64,000 nt of DNA. Source: Azorinus chamasolen. Taxonomy: Eukaryota > Mollusca > Bivalvia > Cardiida > Solecurtidae. The notes below the pieces were generated by a model, which saw nothing but the letters and a program-made list of their open reading frames with translations, did no database searches and had not been told where the DNA came from. Made by a program: the position numbers and the translations under genes. Below are positions 10,810 through 20,969 of the stretch, piece after piece. Location: contig OY755237.1 in the NCBI GenBank assembly GCA_963576725.1, positions 68,504,499 to 68,568,498 on the forward strand, given 5' to 3'. Each line of letters begins with the position of its first letter. Positions within the stretch are counted from its first letter, which is position 1.

Positions 10810-11389
10810 TTAACAAACAAATTGTAATCCAAACCTAGTCAGTCATACAATTACCAGTACGTGGTAAAGCGCTATTTGCACAATAGAGCTTGTAAAGTCC
10901 CGTGCAATTTGTTAAGTTATTCATAGGGTCATTCGAAATTGAAGTGGTGCAAGGATGGCTTATTTTAAGAGTGTCGGTTTAACGTTTTTGTATCGTACCA
11001 CCTTAACAAACAAATTGTAATTCAAATCTGGTCAATCATACACTTACCATTACTTTATATTTGCACAATAGAGCTTGTAAAGTCCCGTGTAATTTGTTAG
11101 ATTATACGTAGGGTCGTTAGAAGTTGAAGTGTTGCAAGGATGGCTGATTTTAACCCATTTGCGCCCAGTGTATTCTTTCATGCTTATATATCGGATTAGT
11201 CCAACTTTTATCTAAGGGATGCCTGGTCTGAATTGTCATTTTCGCTTTGTTTTATATTGAAACTCCTATCAGCAAACAGTTTAGACTCTGATCAGAGTCT
11301 ACACTGTTTGTCTATAACCCATATATGGGATCATGGGCACACATGCGTTAAGAGTGCCGTTTTAACGTTTTTGTATCGTACTACCTTAA
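10810..11389. repeat. 193 bp tandem duplication, second copy interrupted
   Basis: Copy 1 (10810-11002) begins TTAACAAACAAATTGTAAT. Copy 2 begins with the same words at 11003, and both contain TGCACAATAGAGCTTGTAAA, AGTCCCGTG and ACGTTTTTGTATCGTAC. Copy 2 is split by the TTAA element at 11150-11351 and ends near 11389. The pair therefore gives both a filled and an empty site. Confidence 0.85.
11150..11351. mobile_element. TTAA-type element ('GCGCCCAGTG' family)
   Basis: It is bounded by TTAA at 11150-11153 and 11348-11351. It reads TTAACCCATTTGCGCCCAGTG-like at the left and ends ATCATGGGCACACATGCGTTAA-like. The centre has AAACAGTTTAGACTCTGATC opposed to GATCAGAGTCTACACTGTTT. The matching sequence at 10965-10968 in the sister repeat has a single TTAA and no insert, so the target duplication is supported directly. 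The 61-codon plus frame overlapping it is spurious. Confidence 0.85.
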
Positions 11390-11390
11390 T

Positions 11391-11650
11391 CAGGTGCGGA
11401 TCCAGGATATCAGATTAGGGGGGGGGGGGGGTAGACAATTTTGGAGAAGGGGGGATGCGTATATTTTTATGTTTGTAATACATGCTGAAGAACGAGCGTA
11501 ATTGGGTGAGGGAAATAAAACGAACTCAGATTAAATAATTTTGTTATTGATTTTAGTAGATCTAGATCTAAAATATTGCTAAACTAAAGTTTGTTTTGGC
11601 AATTTTAGGTGGGGGCGTACGCCGGCTCCGCCCCTCTAAATCCGTGCCTG
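11391..11650. mobile_element. hAT-like non-autonomous element
   Basis: The ends are CAGGTGCGGATCCAGGAT at the left and the mirror of CAGGCACGGATTTAGAGG at the right. Termini of CAGGxxCGGATcxAG form are common in invertebrate hAT elements. A run of 14 G lies at 11419-11432. Flanking 8-mers (ACCTTAAT, TTACTAAT) match only partly, so an 8 bp target duplication is not established. It is noncoding. Confidence 0.6.
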
Positions 11651-12009
11651 TTACTAATGCTATTTCCAAGCCGTGAGACCGAGGCGAGAAGGCTCCTGTA
11701 GGAGCCCTCTCATTAGGGTACATGTATGTGGTATTTGTAAAACAATACTTATTTTACAAAATGTTATCTCTCAATATTTACGGTAACCCTGTCCTATTTT
11801 ACAGTTTTATTGATAACTCAGTTTGTTTAGCAATTCAGCATTGAACGGTTAATACCTCAATGGAGTACAACTTACCTTAGTACAGTGTTGGTGTACTGTT
11901 TGCATTGTCACCATTAATTGACATTCATTATTCATCCCTGTATTTATTCGTATAGTTTGGTTGTATATTGCGATCACAAGAGCTACTTATAAAGTTACGT
12001 ACTCTAATA
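11651..12009. other. No recognisable gene
   Basis: A short GGCTCCTGTAGGAGCC palindrome lies at 11690-11705. It resembles the core of family A without its arms. Nothing else is seen. Confidence 0.4.
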
Positions 12010-12095
12010 CTAAAATTTCTTCACCAAACCCTATGCTGCAATCACTTTTTAGAATTGTAACGAGTTGTCACAACATAGGTCTTGGTGGAAAGATG
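12010..12095. mobile_element. Family F palindrome (core shared with family E)
   Basis: TTCTTCACCAAACCCTATGC and ATCACTTTTTAGAATTG are opposed to GTCACAACATAGGTCTTGGT. The same core is the centre of family E, but the pogo-like CAGTGCTCCC ends are absent here. Relatives lie at 50695-50815 and 53595-53700. Confidence 0.55.
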
Positions 12096-12161
12096 AAGAA
12101 GTTGCTATTAATTTTTTTTTAATTTACTCATCTTAGACCTCTGGTTCGCTGTTTTGCGTTA

Positions 12162-12343
12162 CAGTAAAAACGGACATAATTTACAGCGACGAAGACAGGT
12201 GGTACCTTAATGCAGGGCGAATGTTATGCAGAAATCTCCTATAGGAACTTTTTCCACAACTTTTGTCCTGCAATAAGCAACCACCTGCTCATAAAGACAG
12301 TCATTTTTGTTCATTAAGCGGTCGCATTAGAGGGGTTTTACTG
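12162..12343. mobile_element. Family D inverted-repeat element
   Basis: CAGTAAAAACGGACATAATT at the left and GGTCGCATTAGAGGGGTTTTACTG-type right end, with TA flanks (12160-12161, 12344-12345). The hairpin arms are CTTAATGCAGGGCGAATG and CCTGCAATAAGCAACCACCT around CTCCTATAGGAA. The first copy of the segmental duplication begins inside it. Confidence 0.75.
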
Positions 12344-12891
12344 TATTTGGAAACAGTGTTTCACAGAGCTTGCGTGTACCGGTGCAGAGATATATTGGTC
12401 GACGACGACACATTGAAGCAGGATATACAAATACAACTAAAACGTTTCTATCTATGGCACCCTCGATGAGATAGATTAGTCTGGAAATCCCCCGATTAAA
12501 ATCTACAGAAAGTCATTTTTCACCTGACAATTGCGGCATCGACCATAATGAAAGAACGAAACAGAACACCACAGGGAATTTATTTAATTGTTTATCGAAT
12601 GCATACGAGTTTATGTATTCTGACATCCAGTGTTCCTGCGATATACACGACCATAAGCAACGAAAGTAGACAGTAAAATGTGTATTTTTTAACACATTCA
12701 GTTATTTAAGCGAGTAAAAACGAACACATATAATGGGCATAGGCGGTACTTCAAAAGAGTAAAGTCCACATTAGCTCTTTAATTATTCAGACATTTAATG
12801 TCTCACGAAGAGAAGTAATATAAATCGCTGTGTAGTATGCAAAATGCAAAAAACCTAATTAATGTATTGTGATAATATACGCACCAGCTGA

Positions 12892-13196
12892 TTAACCCTT
12901 GTCCCGCTAATTCGGAGTCTTTTCTGGCACCCAAACTGTTTGACACCTGATCAATCGTTTCTCAACAGCTTGTACCATGGCATTTGGTCAATCATTTGAT
13001 CGAATTATAAGTAGTCGAAATCGTACCAGATTCAAACTGGAACTGACATGATGTTTTACGGCGAGCTAAGGGTATATATATTTAATTAAAACAACATTAC
13101 GTTAATATATTTAATAGTTTTAATTATATTTCGCTTTAAAACCTGCAGCAAAAGATAATGTTAGCAGGTGAATTTATTTTGCACCGAAAGAGTTAA
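12892..13196. mobile_element. Family B-like TTAA-type element, long form
   Basis: It starts TTAACCCTTGTCCCGCTAAT and ends TTTGCACCGAAAGAGTTAA with TTAA at 12892-12895 and 13193-13196. An internal near-terminus (CGGCGAGCTAAGGG, 13058-13071) suggests two overlapping or nested elements. The tail AAACCTGCAGCAAAAGATAA matches other family B right ends. Confidence 0.55.
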
Positions 13197-13425
13197 CAAT
13201 TAATACGGAAAGCATAAGACTAAAAAAAGAAATCGTTTTGTATAGTGCAAGTTCATGTATAGTGCAACATGTTTCACTATATAATCGAAACTAACCATTG
13301 CTCAAATAGTTTTGATTTGTCATTTGCTTTAACTCTAAAGTTGTATTTACCTTTCATAGTCTCGTTTTGGTTGTCTCAACCGAACTGTTATAAATAAATA
13401 ATGCGTAACAAACATGGCAAGGAAG

Positions 13426-13669
13426 ATAAATTCTGGAGAGAGGTGATCCCCCGAAAGCAAACTTTGCAACACAAAAGGAGAAAATTGCAGACTCGGGTTT
13501 ATTGAGTCTGTTCATGAGCAGTAATTGAAAGTGCAACACTGCTCACGCCCCCTAGCACCGGCTTAAGCGGTATTCAATTTTCATAACAAAACGTACTGAT
13601 GAAAGTCATGATCTTGAATGATCAGAAAGTATAACAACACTGAGAATGAAGTACGGGGCGACGTTTTAC
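13426..13669 (-). repeat. ~242 bp dispersed repeat unit, inverted copy
   Basis: Reverse complement of the unit found twice in tandem at 55938-56179 and 56220-56461. Shared words include CGCCCCGTAC, CTTAAGCCGGTGCTAGG and ATTACTGCTCATGAACAGAC. It is absent from the sister copy of the segmental duplication, where GGAAGGTTAGTCACGCGATTG bridges the position, so it is a post-duplication insertion or a clean loss. I see no terminal inverted repeat. The minus frame at 13354-13539 overlaps it and is not convincing as a gene. Confidence 0.75.
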
Positions 13670-14124
13670 ACACGATTGTCGAATGTCAGAAATGGTAGTA
13701 TTTGATAGTATCTTTAGGCGGTACCTTTTCCGATGAAATACTACAGCTTTAGTAGTATAACGGATATTATTGATAGCTTACGGAATATTTACGATACCTG
13801 ATAGACGTTGGCTATGTTTACTTTTAATAATCAGAGATAACATACACTACCATATATCATTTGAACGTGGCAATGTTTATGTGGATGGGTTATTAAAATG
13901 TAGTTCATTCAACCAGTTAAGGCAGATGCCGTACCAAGTATAACTTTTTCCAGTAACTAGTAAATTATATTTCTTTCCAAATTAAGTATAATATTGAATT
14001 ACTTCATGCAAACCTTCAAATGAATGTACCCAGTGATGTCTGCTCTCAGATAGAACCTATTACACAAACGGAATATACACTGTATCGACGCCTAGGTGTT
14101 TAAATGAAGAGAAAAAGGCTGGCG

Positions 14125-14266
14125 GTAGCTTCATGCAGGACGAATGTTATGCAGAAATCTCCTATAGGGGCTTTTTGCATAACTTTTGTCCTGCATTAAG
14201 CAACCACCTGCTTATGAAGACAGCCATGTTTGTTCCTTAAGTGATCGCATTAGAGGGGTTTTACTC
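14125..14266. mobile_element. Family D element, left end replaced by duplication junction
   Basis: GGCGGTAGCTTCATGCAGGA and TCCTGCATTAAGCAACCACC enclose CTCCTATAGGGG, and the right end is GGGGTTTTACTCTATA. The left terminus is replaced by the end of duplication copy 1, so the duplication junction falls inside the element. Confidence 0.65.
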
Positions 14267-14784
14267 TATATGGAAATAGTGTTTCACAGAGCTTGCGTGT
14301 TCCGGTGCAGAGATAAATTGGTCGACGACGACACATTGAAGCAGGATATACAAATACAACTAAAACGTTTCTATCTATGGCACCCTCGATGAGATAGATT
14401 AGTCTGGAAATCCCCCGATTAAAATCTACAGAAAGTCATTTTTCACCTGACAATTGCGGCATCGACCATAATGAAAGAACGAAACAGAACACCCACAGGG
14501 AATCTATTTAATTGTTTATCGAATGCATACTAGTATATGTATTCTGACATCCAGTGTTCCTGCGATAGTAGACAGTAAAATGTGTATTTTTAACACACTC
14601 AGTTATTTAAGCGAGTAAAAACGAACACATATAATGGGCATATGGCGTACTTTAAAAGAGTAAAGTCCACATTAGGTCTTTAATTATTCAGACATTTAAT
14701 GTCTCACGAAGAGAAGTAGTATAAATCGCTGTGTATTATGAAAAAAACCTGATTAATATATTGTGATAATATACGCACCAGCTG

Positions 14785-14963
14785 ATTTACCATTGTCCCG
14801 CTAATTTGGAGTCTATTCTGGCCCCCCAAACTGTTTGACACCTGGTCAATAGTTTCTAAAGTATGTGCCATGGCATTCGGTCAATTATTTGATCGAATTA
14901 TAAGTAGTCGAAATCGCACCAGATTCAAACTTGAGCAGATATAATGTTTTACAGCGAGTTAAG

Positions 14964-14965
<2 letters not shown>
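14785..14965. mobile_element. Family B-like element (sister of 12892-13075)
   Basis: TTTACCATTGTCCCGCTAAT at the left and ACAGCGAGTTAAGGG at the right. The left TTAA has mutated to TTAC. The interior is the same as the copy-1 element. Confidence 0.6.

Positions 14966-15027
<62 letters not shown>
14966..15027. repeat. (TA)n microsatellite
   Basis: About 30 uninterrupted TA units. In copy 1 of the duplication the same position has only a short TATATATA, so the expansion came after duplication. Confidence 0.95.
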
Positions 15028-15034
<7 letters not shown>

Positions 15035-15402
15035 TAACATTACGTTAATATATTTAATAGTTTTAATTATATTGCGCTTTATCAACATACACACATATTC
15101 ATATGATGTACACACATGTGTCATTGCATTATCTCGATGCCTTTTAATCAGAAACTTAATGGTAAATTTAGGAAAATGTTTCTGTTTGACACTGTTCATA
15201 ATAATATGTTTGTAAATGAATTAACAAAAAACAGCAGTTAAAAACCTGAAGCAGACGATAATGTTAGCAGGTGAAATTTAACAACAGTTAACAATTAATA
15301 CAGAAAGCATAAGACACAAAAAACAATCGTTTTGTATAGTGCAAGTTCATGTATAATGCAAAATGTTTCACTGTATAATCGAAACTTACCATTGCTCAAA
15401 TA

Positions 15403-15679
15403 TTCTGATGGAAGTTGAATTGTGTGGTAGTAGACATTATAGTAAGTTTATACTTTTCAATTTCTCACACAAATATAAAGCTAACCTTAAGAGCTTTAAT
15501 CCATGTACTATGGACTTCATCAGCCAACTGATCTTTTCACTGTGACTTGGGATTAGGCTTAGCACCACTCGAGGGCATGAGTGATGTTAAACTCATAGTC
15601 ATAGTACATGGATAAATGCTCCCAAGGTTAGCTTTATATTTGTGTGAGAAATTGAAAAGTATAGACTTACTATAATTGT
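15403..15679. mobile_element. 277 bp insertion with 7 bp target duplication
   Basis: TCAAATA flanks the insert on both sides (15396-15402, 15680-15686) and occurs once at the empty site in copy 1 (13302-13308). The insert carries a ~50 bp inverted repeat: ATAGTAAGTTTATACTTTTC at 15439 and its mirror GAAAAGTATAGACTTACTAT ending at 15673. The inverted repeat starts 36 bp inside the left edge, so it is not strictly terminal. The frames at 15363-15545 and 15537-15755 are mirror images from this palindrome. Confidence 0.75.
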
Positions 15680-16208
15680 TCAAATAGTTTTGATTTGTCA
15701 TTTGCTTTAACTCTAAAGTTGTTTGCAAAGTCATAAATAATGCGTAACATGACAAGGAAGGTTAGTCACGCGATTGTCCAATGTCAGAAATGACAGTATT
15801 TGACAGTATCTTCAGGCGGTACCCTTTCCGATGAAATACTACAGATTTAGTAGTATAACGAGTATTATTGATAGCTTACTGAATATTTACGATACCTAAT
15901 AGACGCTGGCTATGTTTACTTTTAATAATCAGAGATAACATTCACTACCATATATCATTTGAACGTGGCAATGTATATGTGGATGGGTTATTAAAATGTA
16001 GTTCATTCAACCGGTTAAGGCAGATGCTGAAGCCAACCGTACCAAGTATAACTTTTTCCAGTAACCAGTAAATTATATTTCCTTTCCAAATTAAGTCTAA
16101 TATTGAATTACTGCGTGCAAACCTTCAAATGAATGTACCCAGTGCTGTCTGCTCTCGGATAGAATCCATTACACAAACGGAATAGACACTGGATCGACGC
16201 GTAGGTGT

Positions 16209-16345
16209 TTAACCCATTCCCGCATATTGACGCCTTTTGACGCTTCTGTAAAAGTCACTTTGTGAACCATTGTGACAAATAGAGCATTTGCTCCACAGGA
16301 GCAAATGCTCTATTTGTCACAATGGTTTCAAAACTACACAATTCT
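16209..16345. mobile_element. Family C TTAA-type element, right-truncated
   Basis: It begins TTAACCCATTCCCGCATATT and has a perfect central palindrome (ATAGAGCATTTGCTCCACAG opposed to GAGCAAATGCTCTATTTGTC). It stops at CTACACAATTCTGAGAATTT. It lies at the end of duplication copy 2, and CACTGTATCGACGCCTAGGT, which precedes the insertion point in related form, recurs directly after it at 16347. Confidence 0.65.
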
Positions 16346-16559
16346 GAGAATTTCACTGTATCGACGCCTAGGTGTTTAAATGCCTTTCACACAGACTTAC
16401 AAGATTCTTATAAATTTGGGTTTGTATTGAAAGTTGTAGTCTGGCCATGTTGCCATTTTGTGCATATTAAATCTTTTGGCGCCAAATAATTTTCGTCTGC
16501 AACAATCTCGTCTACTGAAAGCTCCGGAATTGACTTCGGATAATTGTCTTCTAAAACGT

Positions 16560-16720
16560 TAGTGATGAGTCAAAGAATTTTATCCTGATGAGACGCCAAG
16601 TAATTCTACATCACAATGTTCCACCTTCAACGTTTTATAATAACTACTTTGTCCATGAATATTCAGTAGGTATTGAAAGTTTGAATAAACACAGACAGGG
16701 AAAGGTTTGATGTGTACATG
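16560..16720. mobile_element. Fragments of family B and family A elements
   Basis: TTTATCCTGATGAGACGCCA (family B half) is followed by TGTCCATGAATATTCAGTAG and ACAGACAGGGAAAGGTTT (family A end). Neither is complete. Confidence 0.4.
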
Positions 16721-16979
16721 TGAAACTACATGGTTGTCTATCAGCAGAGTAAATAAGCGTATGACTTGGGACTGCTCTGTTTGAACATTGCAGCGTAATA
16801 ATGAGGTTTAACTATTTGCCATCTTACTTTCGTCAGCTTCAGTTTCCACAACGTGTATGATTATCAATACTGTACCTGGTTACTCAATAAAATTGCATTT
16901 TAAAGCCTTACAAGATACGAAAAACTAGAAGTTTTATATAGAGTATGTTATATAAAACATAAGCTTAATAACTATTTTT

Positions 16980-17055
16980 CGACAAACAGAGTAGACCCAG
17001 ATGAGACGGTTCCTATAGGAGCCGTCTGATCAGGGATTGCTCTGTTTGCTTGTAT
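16980..17055. mobile_element. Family A core palindrome
   Basis: ACAAACAGAGTAGACCCAGA and TGAGACGGTTCCTATAGGAG lead into CCGTCTGATCAGGGATTGCTCTGTTTGC-type mirror sequence. This is one of the clearest copies of the CCTATAGG-centred hairpin. Confidence 0.65.
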
Positions 17056-17099
17056 ATTAGACTTGATTATATTCTATTTGGCGTGCATGCACCTATATT

Positions 17100-17339
17100 A
17101 TATGACTAAATGAAATGAATTTCGCTGATACCTACTGAATATTCATGGTCAAAATATTTATAGCGACATATATAAAGTGGACAATCGTAGCCATTTTACA
17201 AAATAAAGAAACCTATGTTTCAAATGCCATTAGTAAACCGAGCAGACACCGATTAGACGGCTTCTGTAGGAACCGTCTGATATGGATCTAAGCTGTTTGT
17301 AAATACGTGAAAACACGTTTATATAAAGGAAACGGTTAA
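17100..17339. mobile_element. Family A TTAA-type element
   Basis: It contains GATACCTACTGAATATTCAT, ACCGAGCAGACACCGATTAG, the core CTTCTGTAGGAACCGTCTGA and AACACGTTTATATAAAGGAA, ending GGTTAA at 17339. The left terminus is unclear. Confidence 0.6.
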
Positions 17340-17344
17340 ACTAA

Positions 17345-18700
17345 ATGATACAGAATAAGACGACGCTTGCAATGATCCGCCTCTGCTGTTATTCAACTCA
17401 TGTAACAGAAACAAATCGAATACCTATGCAAATGAGAAGGAATGCTTTATGCAATCCTGTTTTTATTGTTAAGGATAAATATAATCTAAACGCTTTGGTA
17501 TACAACATTCTGTTATTTAAATATAGATATATCGATATTTTCACGGACAATGTGTCATATTCAAATTCCACTGTTATGTGCCTAATTGGTTTATATCGGT
17601 TAACATTAACCGATTGGCTATGTTGGTGTGTGAAGTTGGAGTCAAAAAACAACACAAACACAAAAACGCATCCCCAAATCATAGGTAGATGAAATGCTTA
17701 TATGTCAAAACTCTTTGCGCCTCAGCGAAATATTACAATTCTGTAGCATTTAGTGCATTGTCTTATAATTCAATTTGTTTCTGATATTGTATGTGTTTGG
17801 TTGTATTGAATAATTAATTAAATATCCCCGAACAGATTTAGTAATAGGTACGTGCTTTTAAATGATGTATTCTTCATATAATTATACAAGGGTTTGTGCT
17901 TTCAAAGCAAGAGTAATGTGTTAAAACCATTTTGTTAAGTCATTCAAACTGCACTACGATAGTGTTAATGTTTCATGTGAGTAAGAAATCAATAATTTAT
18001 GTCGATATTTCTTGGACTAACAACGTAATGAAATGAACAGTAAATGGATGAGCGCCCATAGTGACGGATGTGTCATTGAACTATCAGAGATTATTGCAGA
18101 AATGTAACTTCGGTTTGTTAACGTCCACATACATCGGTAGTAAACAATACTTTTAAGTATGTATTGTTCACATTTCAATGTCAAATACTGAATGCGATTA
18201 CTATGCATGCATATAAGTGTACATTTAAGAAGTAGAGTTTTGATTCCGGTGATTTATCATGAATGAGATAATTTGTGTGGTGTAATAACGAGGTCGTTAG
18301 GCCGAGTAAGCTTATTACCAACATCTCAACGACGACCTATATACGATTAATCCTAAATTCGATTACGTCAATAATAATATTATATTCCCTGAATAATGTA
18401 CACAACACTTTACACTTGAAATATTGACAGTATTATATTTGGTCACAACAGTTATTACGCCATTGATAGGTTACGGTGCAAATATAGGCCAACAAACGTT
18501 TTTTGTAATCATTTCTGAATTATCCATATATATAGTATCGCACACTGTAAAAAACTTATAATTCCCTTGATGCAATAAACATGGAGGGTAATATAAAAGC
18601 CAATCGAATGTGGCGCATGCGGTTGTTTATTGATTTAATCACAGTTTTGCCTGTTCTGTGTTCTTATACGAAAGCAGACAGGTCGTCTTAGTATAATATT
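17345..18700. other. No supported gene
   Basis: A plus frame of 115 codons (17345-17692) and a minus frame of 94 codons (17398-17682) overlap almost completely. Neither shows a domain, signal peptide or repeat, so I do not call either. The rest is AT-rich and unremarkable. Confidence 0.4.
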
Positions 18701-18702
18701 TA

Positions 18703-18866
18703 CAGTAAAACGTTTTTTAAACTGGAGGTTCAAGTTAGTAAACATATGATCGCTCTTGAAGACATTGGCAGCTTAATGCAGGGTGAAAGGCATGCAGAAA
18801 GCTCCTTTATGTGCATTAAGCAGTTACCTGCCTAAACTACTAGAATTCAGGTTTAGATGGATGCTG
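18703..18866. mobile_element. Family D element, decayed
   Basis: CAGTAAAACGTTTTTTAAAC with TA at 18701-18702, then GCAGCTTAATGCAGGGTGAA, a reduced hairpin, GCATTAAGCAGTTACCTGCC and a right end GATGCTG-TA (18867-18868). Confidence 0.6.
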
Positions 18867-18869
18867 TAT

Positions 18870-19508
18870 ATATTTCTCTTTGTTCTGAGAGGGAATAAAT
18901 TGAAAAGTAACCCGAAGTCACATTATTATAATGCTACAGCACGTGAAAATATAATGGTTGCCCAAACTGGATTCTGATGCAATATTGACCTCTTATAGCG
19001 TCTTATATTGTTGCAAATGCAAGTCAGGTCGCGGGATATGGGTTTAGTTTAGAAGCTTTGAATAAAATAACGTTCATTGTTTATTCGACAATTATTGTAT
19101 CTAACATTCGAACATAATAAAAGTGTTTTATTAAAACAACATAATATTGATCTAAATCATATAAAAGGAAAACGAAAAACAGCTAAACGCCCTCTTTCTG
19201 TAACGAAAAACAAATACAATTGTCTATTTATAGGTTTGTAAGGCAGGTGGTAGGTGCCCCCATAGGAGCTTTCTGTATTACATCTGCTGCTATACTTCTT
19301 ATATATTACTGGCTTAGACAGAAAGTGAGTTTAATGAAAACATGCTCGTTTTGCGAACTGTCCTTAGAATACATAGATAGTCACAAACCATTTACTGAAG
19401 TCATGCAGCAGCGATTAGTTCATACTAAATGCTTATTTTAAACATAATTATAAATTAATAGAAAACACACGTTCTGTTCCAAACTTTGCATTACCTTTAT
19501 GATTTTAT
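18870..19508. other. No supported gene; family D fragment near 19235-19290
   Basis: GGCAGGTGGTAGGTGCCCCC and ATAGGAGCTTTCTGTATTAC resemble part of family D. The 73-codon plus frame at 19220-19441 starts beside this fragment. It contains CSFCELSLEYIDSHKPFTEVMQQRLVHTKC-type residues with a CxxC, but I recognise no family. Confidence 0.35.
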
Positions 19509-19532
19509 TGATCGCCGCATGAGCGGCGATCA
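19509..19532. repeat. Short perfect hairpin
   Basis: TGATCGCCGC and GCGGCGATCA are separated by ATGA. It is GC-rich in an AT-rich setting and has no T-run; its role is unknown. Confidence 0.8.
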
Positions 19533-19534
19533 CT

Positions 19535-20312
19535 AATGGAATGTTCAAAAGTATTTACCCATGTAGGAGGGGTAGCGACAAGTTTTACATAGTCTATTCT
19601 GCGTACATCGGTGAGATGAACCAAATGAATTGGCACATGAGAGCGTGGCAGAGAATAGTTTTTTCTATCTGCATTATTGATGTAGTGAAATATGTGATGT
19701 AAAAACCTTCATACGATGTTTAAAAAGAAATTTATCAAACAAATGTACAATAATAACAATAATTATGACACTTTTTTCGTCGAAGTATCGACATTAAATG
19801 CCAAAAACAGTTTTGTAAACATAAATGAAGCCGGGTCAAAGTCGCAGAATTGAAGCCGGGTCAAAACTGTAGTCGTGCACCTGTTTGCGGTGCTCTCGTT
19901 CTAAATTATGCCCTTCAGAGATTTTGAAATATTACAGTTTTGTTTAATGACCATTGTTTATTGTCCAAAAATGTCGACAAAAGTAATACATACATCATGT
20001 TAATTCAAACAGACATGGTTATTATTCTACCGGAGGCTCTACATGGTCAAAATCGAATTCCGTCGTCTCGGTTTCTGTTTTTAGATAGGGCTAACGTCAC
20101 TCGTTAATGGAACTGAACAGGCTATATTTAGGTCTATGACCATCACCTTGTAAGAGTTTATTGATTAAATTATCATGAGAGTGATAAATGTTTTAATGAA
20201 GTTTTATTGTTTTATTTATTTTTATTTAAAAAAGTCGTTTTATTTTTTTATTTATAAAAGTCGTCAATATAGTAGCATGATAACTTTATATACATCTTAA
20301 ATTTCCCTTGAA
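19535..20312. other. No recognisable gene
   Basis: A small direct repeat (GAAGCCGGGTCAAA at 19829 and 19853) is the only structure noticed. Confidence 0.45.
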
Positions 20313-20314
20313 GT

Positions 20315-20440
20315 ATGTCTGGCCTGAGAGCGTAGTGGTTACCACGGGCGCCTATCGTGCAGTCAGCCCTGGTTCGATTCTCACCGCTGACGAACATTTT
20401 TTTTTCTCTCTTTTTCCTTTCTATTTTTGTTTAATGACGG
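20315..20440 (+). mobile_element. tRNA-derived SINE head or tRNA pseudogene
   Basis: GAGAGCGTAGTGGTTACCAC resembles a Pol III A box region and GGTTCGATTC a B box, about 35 bp apart as in tRNA genes. The acceptor and T stems do not pair well, so a working tRNA is unlikely. A pyrimidine-rich tract (T9 CTCTCTTTTTCC) follows at 20397. Confidence 0.5.
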
Positions 20441-20969
20441 TTTGGGGTTTTACTGGGATAGTTAATGATAATTATCCATATTAAGTGTTTTTTCTTTCAA
20501 CTTATACGTTATTTTTGGTAAAACAAATTTGTAGAAAAATTAAAAATAGTTCCTGTTGTAAGAAGAAATTCCTACACCTACTTTACAAATAAACCTCTAC
20601 TGTACATATAAACTTAGGTTTATTACGCTACCCCTTTATTACGTCACTAGCGGCTGTAGTGACGGGATAAAATATTTATCCTCTTACGTTTTGGTATCGT
20701 CAATATGCCTCTGAACCAATCAATGACCGCCCTAGATATTTGTGTCAAGTTTCATGTGATACTTCCAACAATGCATATGTCATAATAGTTTTACCAGGTA
20801 TTTACTTGTTACAGTTTGCAACAGAGTTCTTTATCAGCATGCCATAGTATTTTTTCTTGTATACATAGTTATTTGTTTCATAATAAATGACTATATTTTT
20901 ATAGCCTTGTCTCTTTATTATCACCTTTTTAGAGAAGGGGAGTAGGATATTCATTTATCCTCATTTTTT
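20441..20969. other. No recognisable gene
   Basis: AT-rich and T-rich sequence without a supported coding region or matched repeat. Confidence 0.45.

Larger units (their letters stand above)
12185..16215. repeat. ~2 kb tandem segmental duplication
   Basis: Copy 1 (about 12185-14110) and copy 2 (about 14111-16215) align over long stretches. Shared words include GTCGACGACGACACATTGAA (12399, 14322), the TTTCACCTGACAATTGCGGC block, TCAGGCGGTACC/TTAGGCGGTACC and AACCTTCAAATGAATGTACC. Both copies end in ATCGACGC(C/G)TAGGTGTTTA. They differ by point changes, a (TA)n run and at least two discrete insertions: 13426-13669 only in copy 1 and 15403-15679 only in copy 2. The 68-codon frames at 12263-12469 and 14186-14392 are the same stretch in each copy, begin inside a family D element, and have no recognisable motif. 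Confidence 0.85.

Noticed and set aside
11391..11650. Confident 8 bp target duplication for the hAT-like element
   Set aside because: Flanking 8-mers ACCTTAAT and TTACTAAT match only at their last four bases.
17345..17692. 115-codon plus frame overlapped by a 94-codon minus frame
   Set aside because: Neither strand shows a domain, and both being open suggests a stop-poor stretch rather than a gene.
19509..19532. Bacterial-style terminator hairpin
   Set aside because: There is no T-run after it, no gene upstream, and the window is eukaryotic.
20315..20395. Possible functional tRNA gene
   Set aside because: A and B boxes are visible, but acceptor and T stems do not pair well, and it is followed by a pyrimidine tract, so a SINE head or pseudogene is more likely.
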